From contig JALGPY010000006.1 of NCBI GenBank assembly GCA_023055425.1, forward strand, positions 70,154,127 through 70,218,126: 64,000 nucleotides of DNA, written 5' to 3'. Of the stretch, positions 12,259 through 24,314 are shown one piece after another. The notes below the pieces were generated by a model that did not search any database, had not been told where the DNA came from, and saw only the letters and a program-made list of their open reading frames with translations. The translations under genes and the position numbers were made by a program. Origin of the DNA: Linanthus parryae (Eukaryota > Streptophyta > Magnoliopsida > Ericales > Polemoniaceae). How positions within the stretch are numbered: the stretch's first letter is position 1; every line of letters begins with the position of its first letter.

Positions 12259-12409
12259 CTATCTCTATTCCTTCTCTATCACCTATTATACTATTCATCA
12301 TTTCACTTATAAAAACTACCAAATTCTTACATCGTTTTGTTATCTATATCACCAGATTAAAATAATCCCATAAAATCAAATTAGAAAGATGGAGACGGGA
12401 CGGAGGTGG
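12259..12409. mobile_element. Degenerate Stowaway-like MITE in the GA20ox promoter
   Basis: Imperfect inverted ends, CTATCTCTATTCCTTC on the left and GACGGGACGGAGGTGG on the right, recall the Stowaway CTCCCTCCGT end. TA borders both sides (12257-12258, 12410-12411). It lies 337 bp upstream of the GA20ox start codon. The left end is poorly conserved, so this call is tentative. Confidence 0.45.
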
Positions 12410-12541
12410 TACACTGTATTACTAATAATTAAGATACATATTAAATTCAGTTAATGAATAAGGTAGGTAATTAACCGTAAAATTTGAGACATGGTATTGA
12501 CAACAAATATTTGATTTAGGCACGTCGGGTTATGTTTTGTG

Positions 12542-12551
12542 TATATAAATA
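12542..12551 (+). promoter_or_regulatory. TATA box of the gibberellin 20-oxidase gene
   Basis: TATATAAATA lies 195 bp upstream of the ATG, in an AT-rich promoter. Transcription would be expected to start about 30 bp downstream, near 12575-12585, giving a 5' UTR of about 165 bases. No other ATG that would need upstream translation stands out as strong. Confidence 0.65.
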
Positions 12552-12632
12552 GGACTAAACACACTCACCTCAAGCACCATGTGATATTTTGAAACCCGCA
12601 ACCCCCCGAATGACCTCCCTCGGTTTCTTTCT

Positions 12633-12744
12633 CCACATCTCCCTCTCCCATTCTTAAATCTCTCTCCCTCCCTCCCTCCCATCTCTCTCTCTCTCTCTCA
12701 TTTTTCTAAAAATCTCTCCTTCCTCTTCTCTCTCTCTAAGCAAC
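12633..12744 (+). repeat. CT-rich tract in the GA20ox 5' UTR
   Basis: Runs of CTCTCT, CCTCCCTCC and TCTCTC make this about 110-base stretch almost entirely pyrimidine. Such pyrimidine patches are common in plant 5' leaders. It ends two bases before the start codon. Confidence 0.85.
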
Positions 12745-12745
12745 C

Positions 12746-14588
12746 ATGGCAATGCATGCGCCTCTGGTAACTCCGCTGCCAAACGCTTCGCAAGAGGACT
12801 CCAAAACCCTAGTTTTCGATGCATCCTACCTAAGCCATGAAGTCAACATACCTTCCCAATTCATATGGCCAGAGGAAGAGAAGCCCGACTTCGAGCTCCC
12901 GGAGCTTGAGGTCCCCCCCATCGACCTCGAAGGCTTTCTCTCCGGCGACCCTCTCATGGTCAGTAATGCCGCCAAGCTTGTCAATGAGGCATGCTTGAAG
13001 CATGGCTTCTTTCTAGTGGTTAACCACGGTGTTAAGCCGGAGCTTATTGAAAAAGCTCACAAAAAGATGGACTTGTTCTTTGGGATGGCATTGTCAGATA
13101 AGCTGAAAGCACAGAGGAAGCTTGGAGAGAACTATGGCTACGCAAGTAGCTTCACTGGTAGATTCTCCACCAAGCTTCCATGGAAGGAGACTCTGTCTAT
13201 TCGTTACTGTGATGAAGAAGAAGCTGCTTCTGCTGATAAGAATGATAACAATCCACGGCCAAACACGGTCTTGGATTATTTCTCTAACACATTGGGCCAA
13301 GGGTTCGAAGAATCCGGGTAACAAACGATTTGGCATTTTCGAATGGGTTCTTTTTGTTGTTTTCTCTATAGTTTAGTGTCATGTTCATTTTAGAATACTA
13401 ATTTCTTGATCAAGAAACTTCTACCAATTTGGGAACCAGACCTCTAACTTTATTTTACACTTTATACCCCTTCTAAATCTTGTTCTGGTTTCGCTTTCAT
13501 CTTTCTATTTTTGATAGAGCCTCGCTCTACAAGTCAAGAGGCGACTCTTACTCTCAACTGGCTATTTGTTTTTGAATAATTCTAAACAGACAGAACTTTA
13601 GACAGAAATTTTAATTTCAATGTGGTTTAATATTTTCATAGTAGGATTTGATTTTACTATATCACTTACATTCATAAATAAAAGGAACGTGGCCGTATCC
13701 TAAAATGGAGAGAGGAAAGCTTAGTGTCGATCCGCTCAAATTTGTTCCACTCTCCAATAAAAAGTAATGTAATACACCCCTCACATGCCCAACCCGGTGA
13801 GTGTTCTGCCATAACAGAAAGTATGACCCAAAAAGTGGAATTTAACAAATCTCTCTCTTTCTCTCTGATGTTTGTATTCTCTTTTGTTTTGGCAGAAAGG
13901 TGTATCAAGAATACTGTGAAGCCATGAGCAGTGTGTCTCTTGCTATCATGGAGCTTCTGGGGGTGAGCATAGGGGTTGGTCCAACCTTTTTCAGAGATTT
14001 CTATGCAGGGAATGACTCCATAATGAGATTGAACTACTACCCACCTTGTCAAAAACCAGACCAAACCTTAGGAACTGGTCCTCACTGTGATCCAACCTCT
14101 CTGACCGTCCTCCACCAAGACGAGATCTCTGGCCTCCAAGTCTCTATTGATGGGAAATGGCACTCCATTCGTCCCAATCCAAATGCTTTCGTCGTCAATA
14201 TTGGTGATACCTTCATGGTAAAGTATATATATGCATTCAGACAAACTCTGTTATCTTTCAGCTTTGAAGTCAACTTTCCAAAGTCCTGACGTGTTATGTA
14301 ATACAATATATTGCCCTTGTACAGGCTTTGTCGAATGGAATTTACAAGAGTTGCTTGCATAGAGCTGTGGTGAACAGTCGCTACCCAAGAAAATCAATTG
14401 CCTTCTTCCTGTGTCCAAGGAAGGACAAGGTGGTGAGTCCACCGGCTCAGTTGGTGAATGCTGATAACCCGAGGAAGTATCCTGACTTCACGTGGCCGAC
14501 TCTCCTCGAGTTCACTCAGAAGAGTTACAGATCAGACATGCAAACCCTTGATGCCTTCTCCAACTGGCTGCTGTGCAAAAATAACTGA
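12746..14588 (+). CDS. GA20ox: Gibberellin 20-oxidase, three exons, 385 aa
   Basis: This 2-oxoglutarate/Fe(II)-dependent dioxygenase catalyses the successive oxidations at C-20 that lead from GA12/GA53 to GA9/GA20, a rate-setting step of gibberellin synthesis in the cytosol. Exons are 12746-13317, 13896-14217 and 14325-14588; introns (578 and 107 bp) have GT/AG ends and keep frame. The joined protein is full length for the family. Visible motifs are LPWKET in exon 1 (a GA20ox hallmark), NYYPPCQKP in exon 2, the iron ligands His and Asp in [10 protein letters not shown], the distal His in CLHRAVVNS, and the 2-oxoglutarate-binding Arg and Ser in RKS. The intron before KVYQ and the one after GDTFM are, as I recall, the conserved GA20ox positions. 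The start ATG is the first in frame after the CT-rich leader. No stop or frameshift is seen, so it is probably functional. Which GA20ox paralogue it is cannot be told here. Confidence 0.96.
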
Positions 14589-17246
14589 GCAGCATGAGAT
14601 TTGGGATAGAAGGAAGTTAGTGAAAGGGTAGAAATGCAATAAGTTGGGTCTTGGGGGGATCTAGACGAAGAAACTTAGTATGAACAAACCTTTTTTTCTT
14701 TTGAACTAACTAGTAGCTCGTCTATGCTAGAATTATCAAGTTTTTTAATTTCCATGTATGAAGTTACTTGGAGTAGGCGTTTGCTTCACTTTTTCTTAAT
14801 AATTTAAAAGTTTCCTTTACTTATTTTCCAAAAGTTTTGTACTTTCTTCAATAAAACACTTTTAAAGTGATAATCTTAAAATAAGTAAAAAATATCACTT
14901 CAGAGAAGTTATCACATAAGTCTAGCTTTCATCAAAGTGACAAAATTACAATAAAACAACTCTCTCTTTCTCTCTCTGATGTGTATGTGAGAACTCTCAG
15001 AACTTCAACGATTTTCTAAGAATCATAGGCCTCTGTTAATAGAATGAGAACACTTAATCTCCAAGCAAGAGAGTTATATAAAAAATCTATAATGACTATA
15101 AAATTTTGTCACAAAATATCGAATTGAAGAATTATTATCACAAAGTAAATTAGTTATTCTTTACATAAAGCATCATACCAAAAAATACAATAGTCATAAT
15201 TAATATGAAATATTCTCAATGAAAGGTATATCATAAAATATATAATTTAAAAATCAATAAAACTCTAATTGAAGAATTGATATAAATTTGTCAAAAAGTC
15301 TTCTTCATTAATTAAGAAAAAGACATTCAAGTTATAAACTATTTCCAATCAATATAAATCATATATAGTAACAATAGAGAAAAATGTTTCTCAATAAAAA
15401 CATATTACTATAGATTATACATTTTTTATTGAAAACACTTCCGATTTTCTTTTATTTAGAAACTAATTATATAAGTAATAAAAGTTAATAGGAAAATAAT
15501 TATGAGTGAAATAAGAGATAATTTTCAAAAATATAATCTGATCAATATAATTATTTCATTCATAACTAACTCACTCTTTAGAAGATTAACATTCATGATC
15601 TTAAGAACTCTAGACAGAATACTTTCTAACTGACGGAACTTCCAAAATTTACAATAAAGGAAGTTCAAAGAGGGACGGAAGAAACCCTAGTCATCCCCTC
15701 ATGTGACTGAATGCCTAGGGTTGCGTGCCATAAGAGTGGGCTTGCTAGGGAGGCTTGTCCCAGCTTCTTGAAGCCTATCTCTTTATCAATATTATTTGTT
15801 GAATCCATGATTTTCTAGCCTGGCCCTATAGGAATATTACTAGGCTTAAGAAGAAAGCATGTCACTACGAGGAGTACGAGGAAACCATTAGAATCATACG
15901 ATCTCTGACTTACAAAACTGAAAGAGATGCTTGGATTACCTGCTAGACAAGGGTTAGCATTACAGGATTATCTAAAATAAGAGTTCCCGTGTCATTTATA
16001 TAATTCCTATTCATCAATCAACATTACCTAATATATTTGATTCACAATTAACAAACACTTGGAAGAAATCACTTACTTTCGTAGGCAAGCTATATATAAC
16101 TGTCATGTTAGTATAAATTGTCACTTCATGTTTCAATCTCCCTTTTGTCAATTTAGGGGCAAAAACTCTTTTGAATTTCTAAAGAGAAACAAAGTAAAGT
16201 CTTCAAGCATCTTTCTCTCTCATGAGATCTTCAAACATTCTTTATCAGGAGGACATCAACTTAGTCTTAAATATTTGCTTCCTTCAATCATATTCTTAGG
16301 ATCCTGCAAAACACACAACCATACAAAAGATAACGTGTAGTTGCACTAAAATACATAAAATAATTCCTAAGAACATATAAGAGCAAGATATGTATCATGA
16401 ATGCACACAATGTTTCTTTTACATAATTAAAATCAATGGTTCAGGAATTAAGGAAGATATTATTAAGATATTCTTTAATCCAGAATACGTAGTAGCATGG
16501 AGTATAAAGAATAGACATCCAGACATTAATTGACTCATCATTATGAATAATATGTTCACATGAATCATAATCGATTGATAAACATGAGATAATGAAAACA
16601 CGACGGAAATATAAGTATCTCATAAACATAACTATTATATTCCATGCAATCAAACTTATATAATGCTCCTACAAAGTGATGAGCTAACAAACTCAAATCT
16701 AGCTATCGAAGTGTAAAACAACTACCCTTTTTTTGTCATACGAATTTGACAAAAGGGTCATACTTATTTACTTGAACCTAACAAAGCGCTCACATAAATC
16801 TAAGAAACAAGACTTTAAATATATTATTCAAAGCTTAAACAACTTTTTGACACCCAAGCGTTTTTGTGAAAGATAAGGAGAAGAATAATCTTCAAGTTGA
16901 CTATCAAATTCATGTTCAAAACACGCCCCATACTCATAACTCAAACCGTAAAAACCAACATGATTTTGCAAACACGGAATAAAAACTTCATCATGAGCAG
17001 TCAAGGGAACTAAGGAAGAGTCCGAGGTCATGAAAAGTCCAAAGGTCACAAACAAAGAAGAGGGATGAGATCTATGAGTATAAATAGCCTCATATTGCCC
17101 CTATGAAATATTTGGGAGTCTCAGTCATACCAAAATTAAGATTTTAGGCTGGAATTAATTACTAAAATTTTAGATCCTAAAAATCACATTTATTCAACCA
17201 AGAAGACTAATTGATAGGAGCAAATCTAGGGCTTGGTTCCAAAAAG
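14589..17246. other. GA20ox 3' flank and AT-rich intergenic DNA
   Basis: The 3' UTR of the gibberellin oxidase probably ends within a few hundred bases; AATAAA occurs at 14850-14855 and less perfect signals earlier. From about 14900 to 17200 the DNA is AT-rich with only short frames (such as 16059-16340). I recognise no domain, RNA gene or transposon end in it. Confidence 0.6.
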
Positions 17247-17848
17247 TAGGGGTCTAAGCGGTTCGGTTCTGTGCGGTTTGTGCGAAAACCATAAACCAAA
17301 CCGAATACATCGGTTTACTAATTTTGTAACCGAACGAAACCATTTGAAAGGATGAACCGAACCAAACCAAACCGAAAAAATCGGTTTGGTTTGATTCAGT
17401 GCGGTCGGTTTGCATAAACATTATTGATTGGATATTATAATATTGCATTGTCAACAAATTTCAAACTTGAAGAGAGAAATAGATTAAAAAAAAAAAAAAA
17501 AAAAAACTTGCACGACCATCGTTTACGATGGAACATGAGTGAAATGGAAAATATTGAGATCATCATGATGATTTAAATTGAATCTATCCACGTGTGTTCT
17601 ATTATTTTATATTATTTAATATTCTTAACGCAATATTTATGTTAATAAAATTACATTAGGATCATATCGGTTCGGTTTGGTTAGGTGCGGTGTCATATTT
17701 TTACAAACCAAAAACCGAACCGATTAGACCGGTTTGTGAAAACTTGAACCGTTCATAAACCGAACATCCAAAAAAACGGTCCAAAACCGAGGATTTCGGT
17801 TTGGTTCAGTCGGTTTGACCAGTTTGTTCGGTTTTCCCTACAGCCCTA
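17247..17848. mobile_element. hAT-type MITE, 602 bp, with 8-bp TSD
   Basis: The element starts TAGGGGTC and ends CAGCCCTA and is bordered by a perfect 8-bp duplication, CCAAAAAG (17239-17246 and 17849-17856). Subterminal regions are packed with CGGTTCGGTTTGG-like words in both orientations, as in plant hAT elements. There is no transposase frame, and a run of about 20 A lies at 17487-17506. It is non-autonomous. Confidence 0.85.
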
Positions 17849-17856
17849 CCAAAAAG

Positions 17857-20090
17857 AACAATATCAATTCACCAATCACCCAATCTCATGAAGAAATTCT
17901 ACCACATATCTAGAGGGGTACAATTTTTAACCAAATTAATTGATAAAAACAAATTAACAAAACATGAAAAAGGCAACTCTACAAGATGAAAAAAATTCCC
18001 GTAGCTAAAATACTTTCAAGAAATGTGCTACGGTGTGAGAAAATATTTAAAATAAGATTGATGAAACAACCTCACATAGAAATAAAACTTCAAAAATCTT
18101 TCTTTAATGATAACTTATTACTGGAACTTAAAATATTCGAAGAAAGACACACAAAACTTTAATATATATTCTTCGAGACATTCTTTTGTGAAAATCATGA
18201 AACATTTAAATAAAATCTCAAGTCCTATCAATTTTCACAAAGCCAAGAGAGCATGAGAAAAACCTTTACTCATAAAAAATTTCATGCAAAAAATGTACAA
18301 TAGGGAGTTTGTGGTTTGTAGAAGTTGATTTGTGAAAAGACATACCAAGGTTAAGCTGTTTACCTTTCAAAAGAAATGATAATAAAGACTTTCATCATAA
18401 CGCTCATAAGGGTATGTTCTACGCTTTAGATGATCCAACTGGAATCTAGGAGACACTTATCTAACATTCTAAGTGTCATAATTTGATGGAACATTTGAGA
18501 TTCCTAACGTAGAGCATTTGAGACTCTGCTTTTACAGGGAAAATTTGAGACCCTGTTCACATATAGAGAAATTGAGACTCTCTTTTCATAAGCTTTCGAC
18601 TTAGCTCCAATTGCATAGAATGAAAACTCTCTTGTGACGGGAAGCACATTGTGGTCACTTAACCGTGCTGTAGAGCTAAGAAGTGTGGGATTTTTAGGAT
18701 TTGCTCTTCAGACCAGCAAATAACTCACTAAAAGATAGTTTCCCAATGCCCCATATCTTCACTTAGATTAAAGCAACTTTGGCAGCATTCAGCAATCTCA
18801 ACACGAAAGCCTACCCTCAATCTCAAGAGTCCACAAGTTTCCACAATCATATATGTTGAACACTGTAGAATTTCTTCCAGTCTCCATAGTAACAGAAGTG
18901 CATATATACCCTTCTGAGACATTTAGGGTCATAAAACATGCATTTCATAAGAATTTAATTCATGTACTTCGGCACCACTCTATAAAGGATGTAGGAGAAG
19001 TAATGGTTGGTAAAAAGTACCATATCACGACTTATGAAGAAGATAATGACATGTATTATACTCGCAAAACTTGTGAGATTGTTTTTCGTTTCAAATTCAC
19101 AACTCTCTTATTGAAAATCAATTTTACCCACCCCATGCAGATGAAGATAATCATTTTGGATTTTCTAAGGAAAAAAAATGACGTGGGGGGCAATGAACCG
19201 ATGGTCTTAAAGAGATAGTATGGATAATAAGGTCTTTAAGAATCACAAGTTCATGGCTTCTAGAACCTATGGCCATAGGGTTGTGTGAATGAGACTGGAT
19301 AAATCCTAAGTCATTATGTATGGTTCTATAGTGACATTTTGCTTTTCAAAAAGATCCTAACCTAGATTAAGAGTCTTTCTTGTGGTTTAAAGCATAGAGT
19401 TGTCCAATAGGCTTTCTGGGTGGTTTCTTGCTAAACAACCAAGTCCCAGGAAAAAGAATCCCGAGAAAGCTAAGTTCTATGAAGGTTGAAAGGAAAAACA
19501 CCTAGGGTATCTTTTTGGAATCGATGATCAAGTGAAAATGCAGTCCAACAGATTATATTCCAGGGAGTATGTAGTCCATAGTGCCTACAGGTCACGAAAG
19601 GGTAACTATGATCAATCCAATTCTCACCACGTCAAATAAATTTGATTCCATATAATATGTGGTCCATAATGCCTACAGGTCATAACTTGACACCTATAAT
19701 GAATAAAATTCATTTCATCCCTGCCTGGAGTTAATGCGAGAAGTTCACAACTTCTAAACATTCCTAAGACACCTAACAAGAAAAGCTGGCCATCCTGAAG
19801 TAATAAATAGAAATAAATCTAAACTTATTTAACCTAAACAAGTTGACATGCCGCTACCGTATCAGACATATAGGAGCAAATTCGACTATAGAGTTTGAGC
19901 TATGGTCACGGCTTGCCGTTCAGAAAGATTACAGTATATCGCGAATATGGGTAACACAGACCGATTTGAATCGATATAGTCCAAAATTTCTACTTGACCC
20001 AATAAGTTCGGGTTTCAGAATATTCAACTCAAATCTATCCAATTATTTATGGAACCTAATCAATGATAACCTATCGACTCCACCGGATTT
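17857..20090. other. Intergenic DNA with short dispersed repeats, no clear gene
   Basis: The phrase TTGAGA[CT]TC recurs at 18498-18570. A phrase around GTCCATA[AG]TGCCTACAGGTCA occurs twice (about 19576 and 19659). The longest plus-strand frame (18853-19218, 121 codons) has no recognised domain and sits in repeat-like DNA. A retroelement LTR is possible, but no ends were found. Confidence 0.4.
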
Positions 20091-20097
20091 AGACAGA

Positions 20098-20171
20098 GGT
20101 TGGAAACAATGTAAAATATATTTGAAAACATCCATTAGGGTTGGAAACAATGTAAAATATATTTGAAAACA
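20098..20171 (+). repeat. 33-bp direct repeat with 7-bp spacer
   Basis: GGTTGGAAACAATGTAAAAT and the following 13 bases occur twice without a mismatch, separated by TCCATTA. Confidence 0.85.
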
Positions 20172-20201
20172 AATCTATTATTTTGGTTAAAATTTTAATA
20201 A

Positions 20202-20222
20202 ACACACACGTGTGTGTGTGTC
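20202..20222. repeat. (AC)n(GT)n palindromic dinucleotide tract
   Basis: ACACACACGTGTGTGTGTG forms an uninterrupted palindromic purine-pyrimidine alternation. Confidence 0.8.
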
Positions 20223-20450
20223 TGTACATCCGAAGTTGGAAATATAAGGTGATTTTTTAAATAAAAGATTAATAGCTCGAGGAAACTCAGTTAGAGGATG
20301 ATCACGTGGACTTCTAAAACTAAATTTCTAAACCATGTACATAAATAATATCCGTAATAGAGCAAGCTTGTTCAATTATTGATTAATTTAGGTCTCGTAT
20401 ACTGATTCATAAAACAAGTATGAATCATATGGGTTATGTTTGAAATATAA

Positions 20451-20847
20451 ACTTGCCGAGAGGGTTATGATTGCGTGAGTTTGTTGTATATCATAAACAA
20501 GGGGATTGCCCGTGCCCGAGGGCACTACTCAAAAAACATGTTTCAATATTGATCTTGCTGGAGGAGAAGATGAAAACGGCGTGCCCCCGTAATTTTATAT
20601 GATATTCATCAAGTCATGTTCTTACACACTTTTGATAAAGTTAAGTAAATTAATCCGAGAGAGAGGGTAATTTTTCAAGTAGTGGGTAGTTAAGTGGATA
20701 GTTAAGTGAGTGGTAGGTGCAATCTAAGGGTTGGGATTGATTTAATCTAAAGGCTGAAAAAACATTTCAAAGTCAAACCATGTTGTTTTATAGAATAGAT
20801 GAAATTAGTAATATGAAACCTGAATCAATTATAACCCTCTCGGCAAG
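20451..20847. repeat. Inverted-repeat-bounded segment, about 400 bp, possible DNA transposon remnant
   Basis: CTTGCCGAGAGGGTTATGATTG at the left recurs inverted at the right as CAATTATAACCCTCTCGGCAAG. Inside are a GTGCCCGAGGGCAC hairpin (20511-20524) and AATCTAAGGGTTGGGATTGA, phrases that recall Helitron subterminal DNA. No confident superfamily call is possible: the hairpin is not followed by a clear CTRR end and no TSD was found. Confidence 0.4.
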
Positions 20848-21675
20848 ATTATTGTGTTTTCGTGTCAAGAGCCGCGACTAAATGATGGTTTGCCCATTTT
20901 TACGAACTCACGCAAGAAATTTTACTAGAGAAAACCCACAACCTATTACAAGTTATTGTTGGGAATAATGAAGAAAATCAGTTTGATAGGTGAAACGTAA
21001 ATACAATTCAGAGATACTTATCGAATATGTCGAGGTAGGGAACCAAATCTGCTATGCTTGAGAACGATTTCGCCCTCACTAGGACTCTCTCCTTGGTACA
21101 GATGTTGACGCGGCCAATCTTCAAGATACACGACTTGTTTTAGTTGTTGTGCACTCACCAAAACAGAAACATGAACTCATCCATGGCTTTGACTCGAGAA
21201 CAGTGGAAATGTGAAGATAAGAATGGTCGGATAATGATTCTACTGGAATAGAAGGTTTGAAAGAAATGTTTAGAGTTAATTTGGAAAGAAATCATTTCGA
21301 AATTAATTGTGAATTGAAGGAAATCAATCACTAGTCAAATGCCACTGATCTTGGAGTAACGGAAACTCATTTCAAAAATTAACTTTTAGAATTTTCAAAA
21401 GGATTGGAAACGTATAATTCCCGCCAACGTAGCCATGCCTCGCGCAATTATTATATGGGCTTTGTCTAGTGGGCTCAATCTTGCATTGTTTCTCCTTCTA
21501 TTGTGCTCTCAAATATATAATCCAAACTTGGTAGTACTAAAGTTTAGTAGCGAAAGATAAAGTGGAAATGGGGAAAAATAGACTGTGTTTTTTGAAACAT
21601 TTATTCATGAATGATTCGAATGAATCTACAGTTACAACCATTTCAAGTTTCAAAGTGTGACACTGATCCATAATA

Positions 21676-21935
21676 CTTCCTCCGTTTCTTCTCTTTCTTT
21701 ACGATTTGACTTTTTGACTCGTATATGGGTCACTTTGACCGATTGATTTGGATCGCAAAACTATACAATTTTTTGATAATTTATTCACCATCTTATAGAA
21801 CAACTTTTACTCTACAACACTATGAAAAAATTGTCAAAATATCATATCCTTTTGCTATCCAAATCACCGGGTCAAAATGACCCCGTGAATAGTGAAAAAT
21901 GTCATAATGTAGAGAAAGAGAAGAAACGGAGGAAG
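21676..21935. mobile_element. Stowaway-like MITE, 260 bp
   Basis: Ends CTTCCTCCGTTTCTTCTCTT and its inverse are perfect over about 25 bp and bordered by TA on each side (21674-21675, 21936-21937). Inside, GGGTCA[CT]TTTGACC-like words near both ends add symmetry. Stowaway-type Tc1/mariner MITEs have this length, TA target and CTCC-rich ends. A frame at 21822-22022 is incidental. Confidence 0.85.
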
Positions 21936-22039
21936 TATGTACTACTAAAGAGGGAGAAGTCTGTCAGCTGCATAATGGATTTAAAGACTTCACCAAATGT
22001 ATTACACACAGAAACAAGCTGAAAGACCAGATTACCTTC

Positions 22040-23100
22040 ATGAAGGTTGGGCCACTTTTTTTTTTGCTGATGTTGTTAATTATGTTGGGCCAAATCAACG
22101 GGCCACATAACCTAATTAAACCTACCCATTAACATAACCCAACCCACTAACCTAACCCTATTTCTACTAAAAATAACAAAATTACGAATCAATCAACACC
22201 CCCCCCCCAAACGAACGAACCCGTTCATGTGCTCTGTGTCTCTACCTCTCTCTCTCTCTAATGTTCTTCCCCAAACATTAAGTCGTCGTCGAAATATTTC
22301 CCGTCCGTGTGTGATTCCTTGTCTAAACACTAGATCGACCACAAATATGTGATCTTGCTGTTACTTTTCACTTGATTTTGACTCAAATAAACCAAAACCC
22401 TCGTTCACTTATGGGTTAGGGTTTCGAATGGATGAATTCAATTCCATCAGAGTGTGGGTTCGAGATTCCGTACAGGATGATGGTGAATGTGTACCGAAGT
22501 TCCCATGAACTCCAGCCACTGTTGTATCTGACAATACAGAACCTCCCGACAGCAAGAGATTCGATGAATCTGTGCCGCCTCCGACAACAAATCCGTTTAA
22601 TCTGGAACACCCTGACATTGAGGCAACAATCAACTTCTTTATGGGAATCTGCTGTCCTTTATCGCTTAAACTCAATCTGGAAGGGAGGTTAAAATCTCAG
22701 TCCTTTTTTAATTATGTCTCTGTCCAATTGATTTAATTTCTATGACTAGGGTTTTAGTCCAATTGATTTGATTTATGTGATCAGGGTTTCTCATTATGGA
22801 TTTGATTTCTGTGATTAGGGTTTAGAATTTATTAACCTATTATCATATATTTTCTGTTATTCAATGTGATTCCTTGCTTCTGCATTCGGCTATCTTTGAG
22901 CATGAATATGTGTTCAACATCTGTGATAATACTCTGTGGGTTATCTGTAAGCATGAATATGTATTCATTTATGAGGATGTATTCCATTAACTTAACATTC
23001 AAATTCACATGGAGCCTTTTTACATCATATACTAGCGCCTCACCCCAGCTTGTAGGTATCATTTGGATTGCAAATATGTAGGGTCATACTATAGATGAGC
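22040..23100 (+). other. Gene-5'-end-like fragment, function unknown
   Basis: A pyrimidine-rich, leader-like stretch (22195-22270) is followed by ATGGGTTAGGGTTTCGAATGG at 22410 and two overlapping frames to about 22692. One frame reads with plausible codon character but is broken by a stop within 100 bases. Intron-like T-rich DNA with repeated TGATT[AT]GGGTTT phrases follows. I do not recognise the product. It may be a captured or truncated host gene fragment; no complete gene is present. Confidence 0.3.
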
Positions 23101-24049
23101 TCCTGAATATTCTTAGCAGTGTCCTTGACAAGATCACCTTTGTTTTTACACTTGTTGTCAAAGTTTATGCACTAGCTTACAACATACATACTAAACTACC
23201 GTTAAGAACTCATAGATAGTTTCCCAATGCAGAACATCCATAAAGTTTTGTAAATACATAGATAGCTTCCCAGTTCCCAATTTAGAACATTTAATACAAC
23301 ATGTGATAATCTACTATTCTTCCATCATGGTGTTTCAAGGAAAATATACATAGATAAAATACACACCAACCTCTGATAACTTCCCAATATATAACATCCA
23401 AATCAGCTGAACATTTAATAAAAGTTGTGATAAGCTACAGTTCATTCATAACGTTGTGACTATGAGATATAACAATCCTTTCGATACAGCTCCGAGATGG
23501 AAGTATCATAACATTTGTCCAAGCGAATCCGATGAGATATGGTACTAATGGACCTAAATGCTCACCTTCACTGATCCAATTTCATCCACCCAGCCTCGCC
23601 GTACTAACCCTGCTACCTTTTTCATCCCCCTTCTCTGTTATCCACCAAAACCAACCTTCAAATCCTATTATTCCCGTTTTGGCCTTCTGAAATTAAACTA
23701 GCCCACTAGTGCTCAATAAGCCATATCAATTATTTAACATCAAGTAGTCGTAATAGCTCCACTTAATCCCAGCCAAACACCGCTATGCATTCACTTTTTT
23801 TTCGAAACAAAAATGAAACTAATTTAACAATTGTGGCAAATTTGTAGGCCTGAATTGCTGGCCTAAACTAATTTAACAAAATGAAGGAAATGAATTTACG
23901 ATGATCTCATTATTAACTGCTTCCTCACAAGGCCGAGACACGAATTTGCTGGCCTTAATTATGCGACCTAGAATCTTAGTATCTTAAACTGACTCTTTCC
24001 TTAACCTCTGCTAGAGCCTTTCCTTTATTGCACTACTTACTCCTCTGTT

Positions 24050-24211
24050 TCTTGTCTTTCTTCCTAGTTTGACTTTTACCACTATTCATTGGGTCGCTTT
24101 GACCCGATGATTTGATACGATGCAACGTTTTGGTAGTCTACTCTACAACACCATGAAAAATTACAGAAAAATTGCATCGTTTTGCTATCCAAATCACCGA
24201 GTCAAACTGAT
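24050..24211. mobile_element. Truncated Stowaway-like MITE
   Basis: TACTCCTCTGTTTCTTGTC and the following DNA match the inverted sequence of the 21676-21935 MITE, including GGGTCGCTTTGACCCG and TTTTGCTATCCAAATCACCG. The opposite terminal repeat is missing and sequence diverges after about 24211. Confidence 0.65.
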
Positions 24212-24314
24212 ATGCTTGAGGATGAAAAAGTCATGAACTTTTGGTCGTGACAAGAATTGGCACCTACATATTAATCATCCTTTTCTGATATATAAACCCA
24301 CAAAATAAAACTAT

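Noticed and set aside
13672..14064. 130-codon minus-strand frame over GA20ox intron 1 and exon 2
   Set aside because: Antisense to the conserved dioxygenase exons; no domain.
18853..19218. 121-codon plus-strand frame
   Set aside because: Unrecognised product in repeat-like AT-rich DNA; length expected by chance in a window this size.
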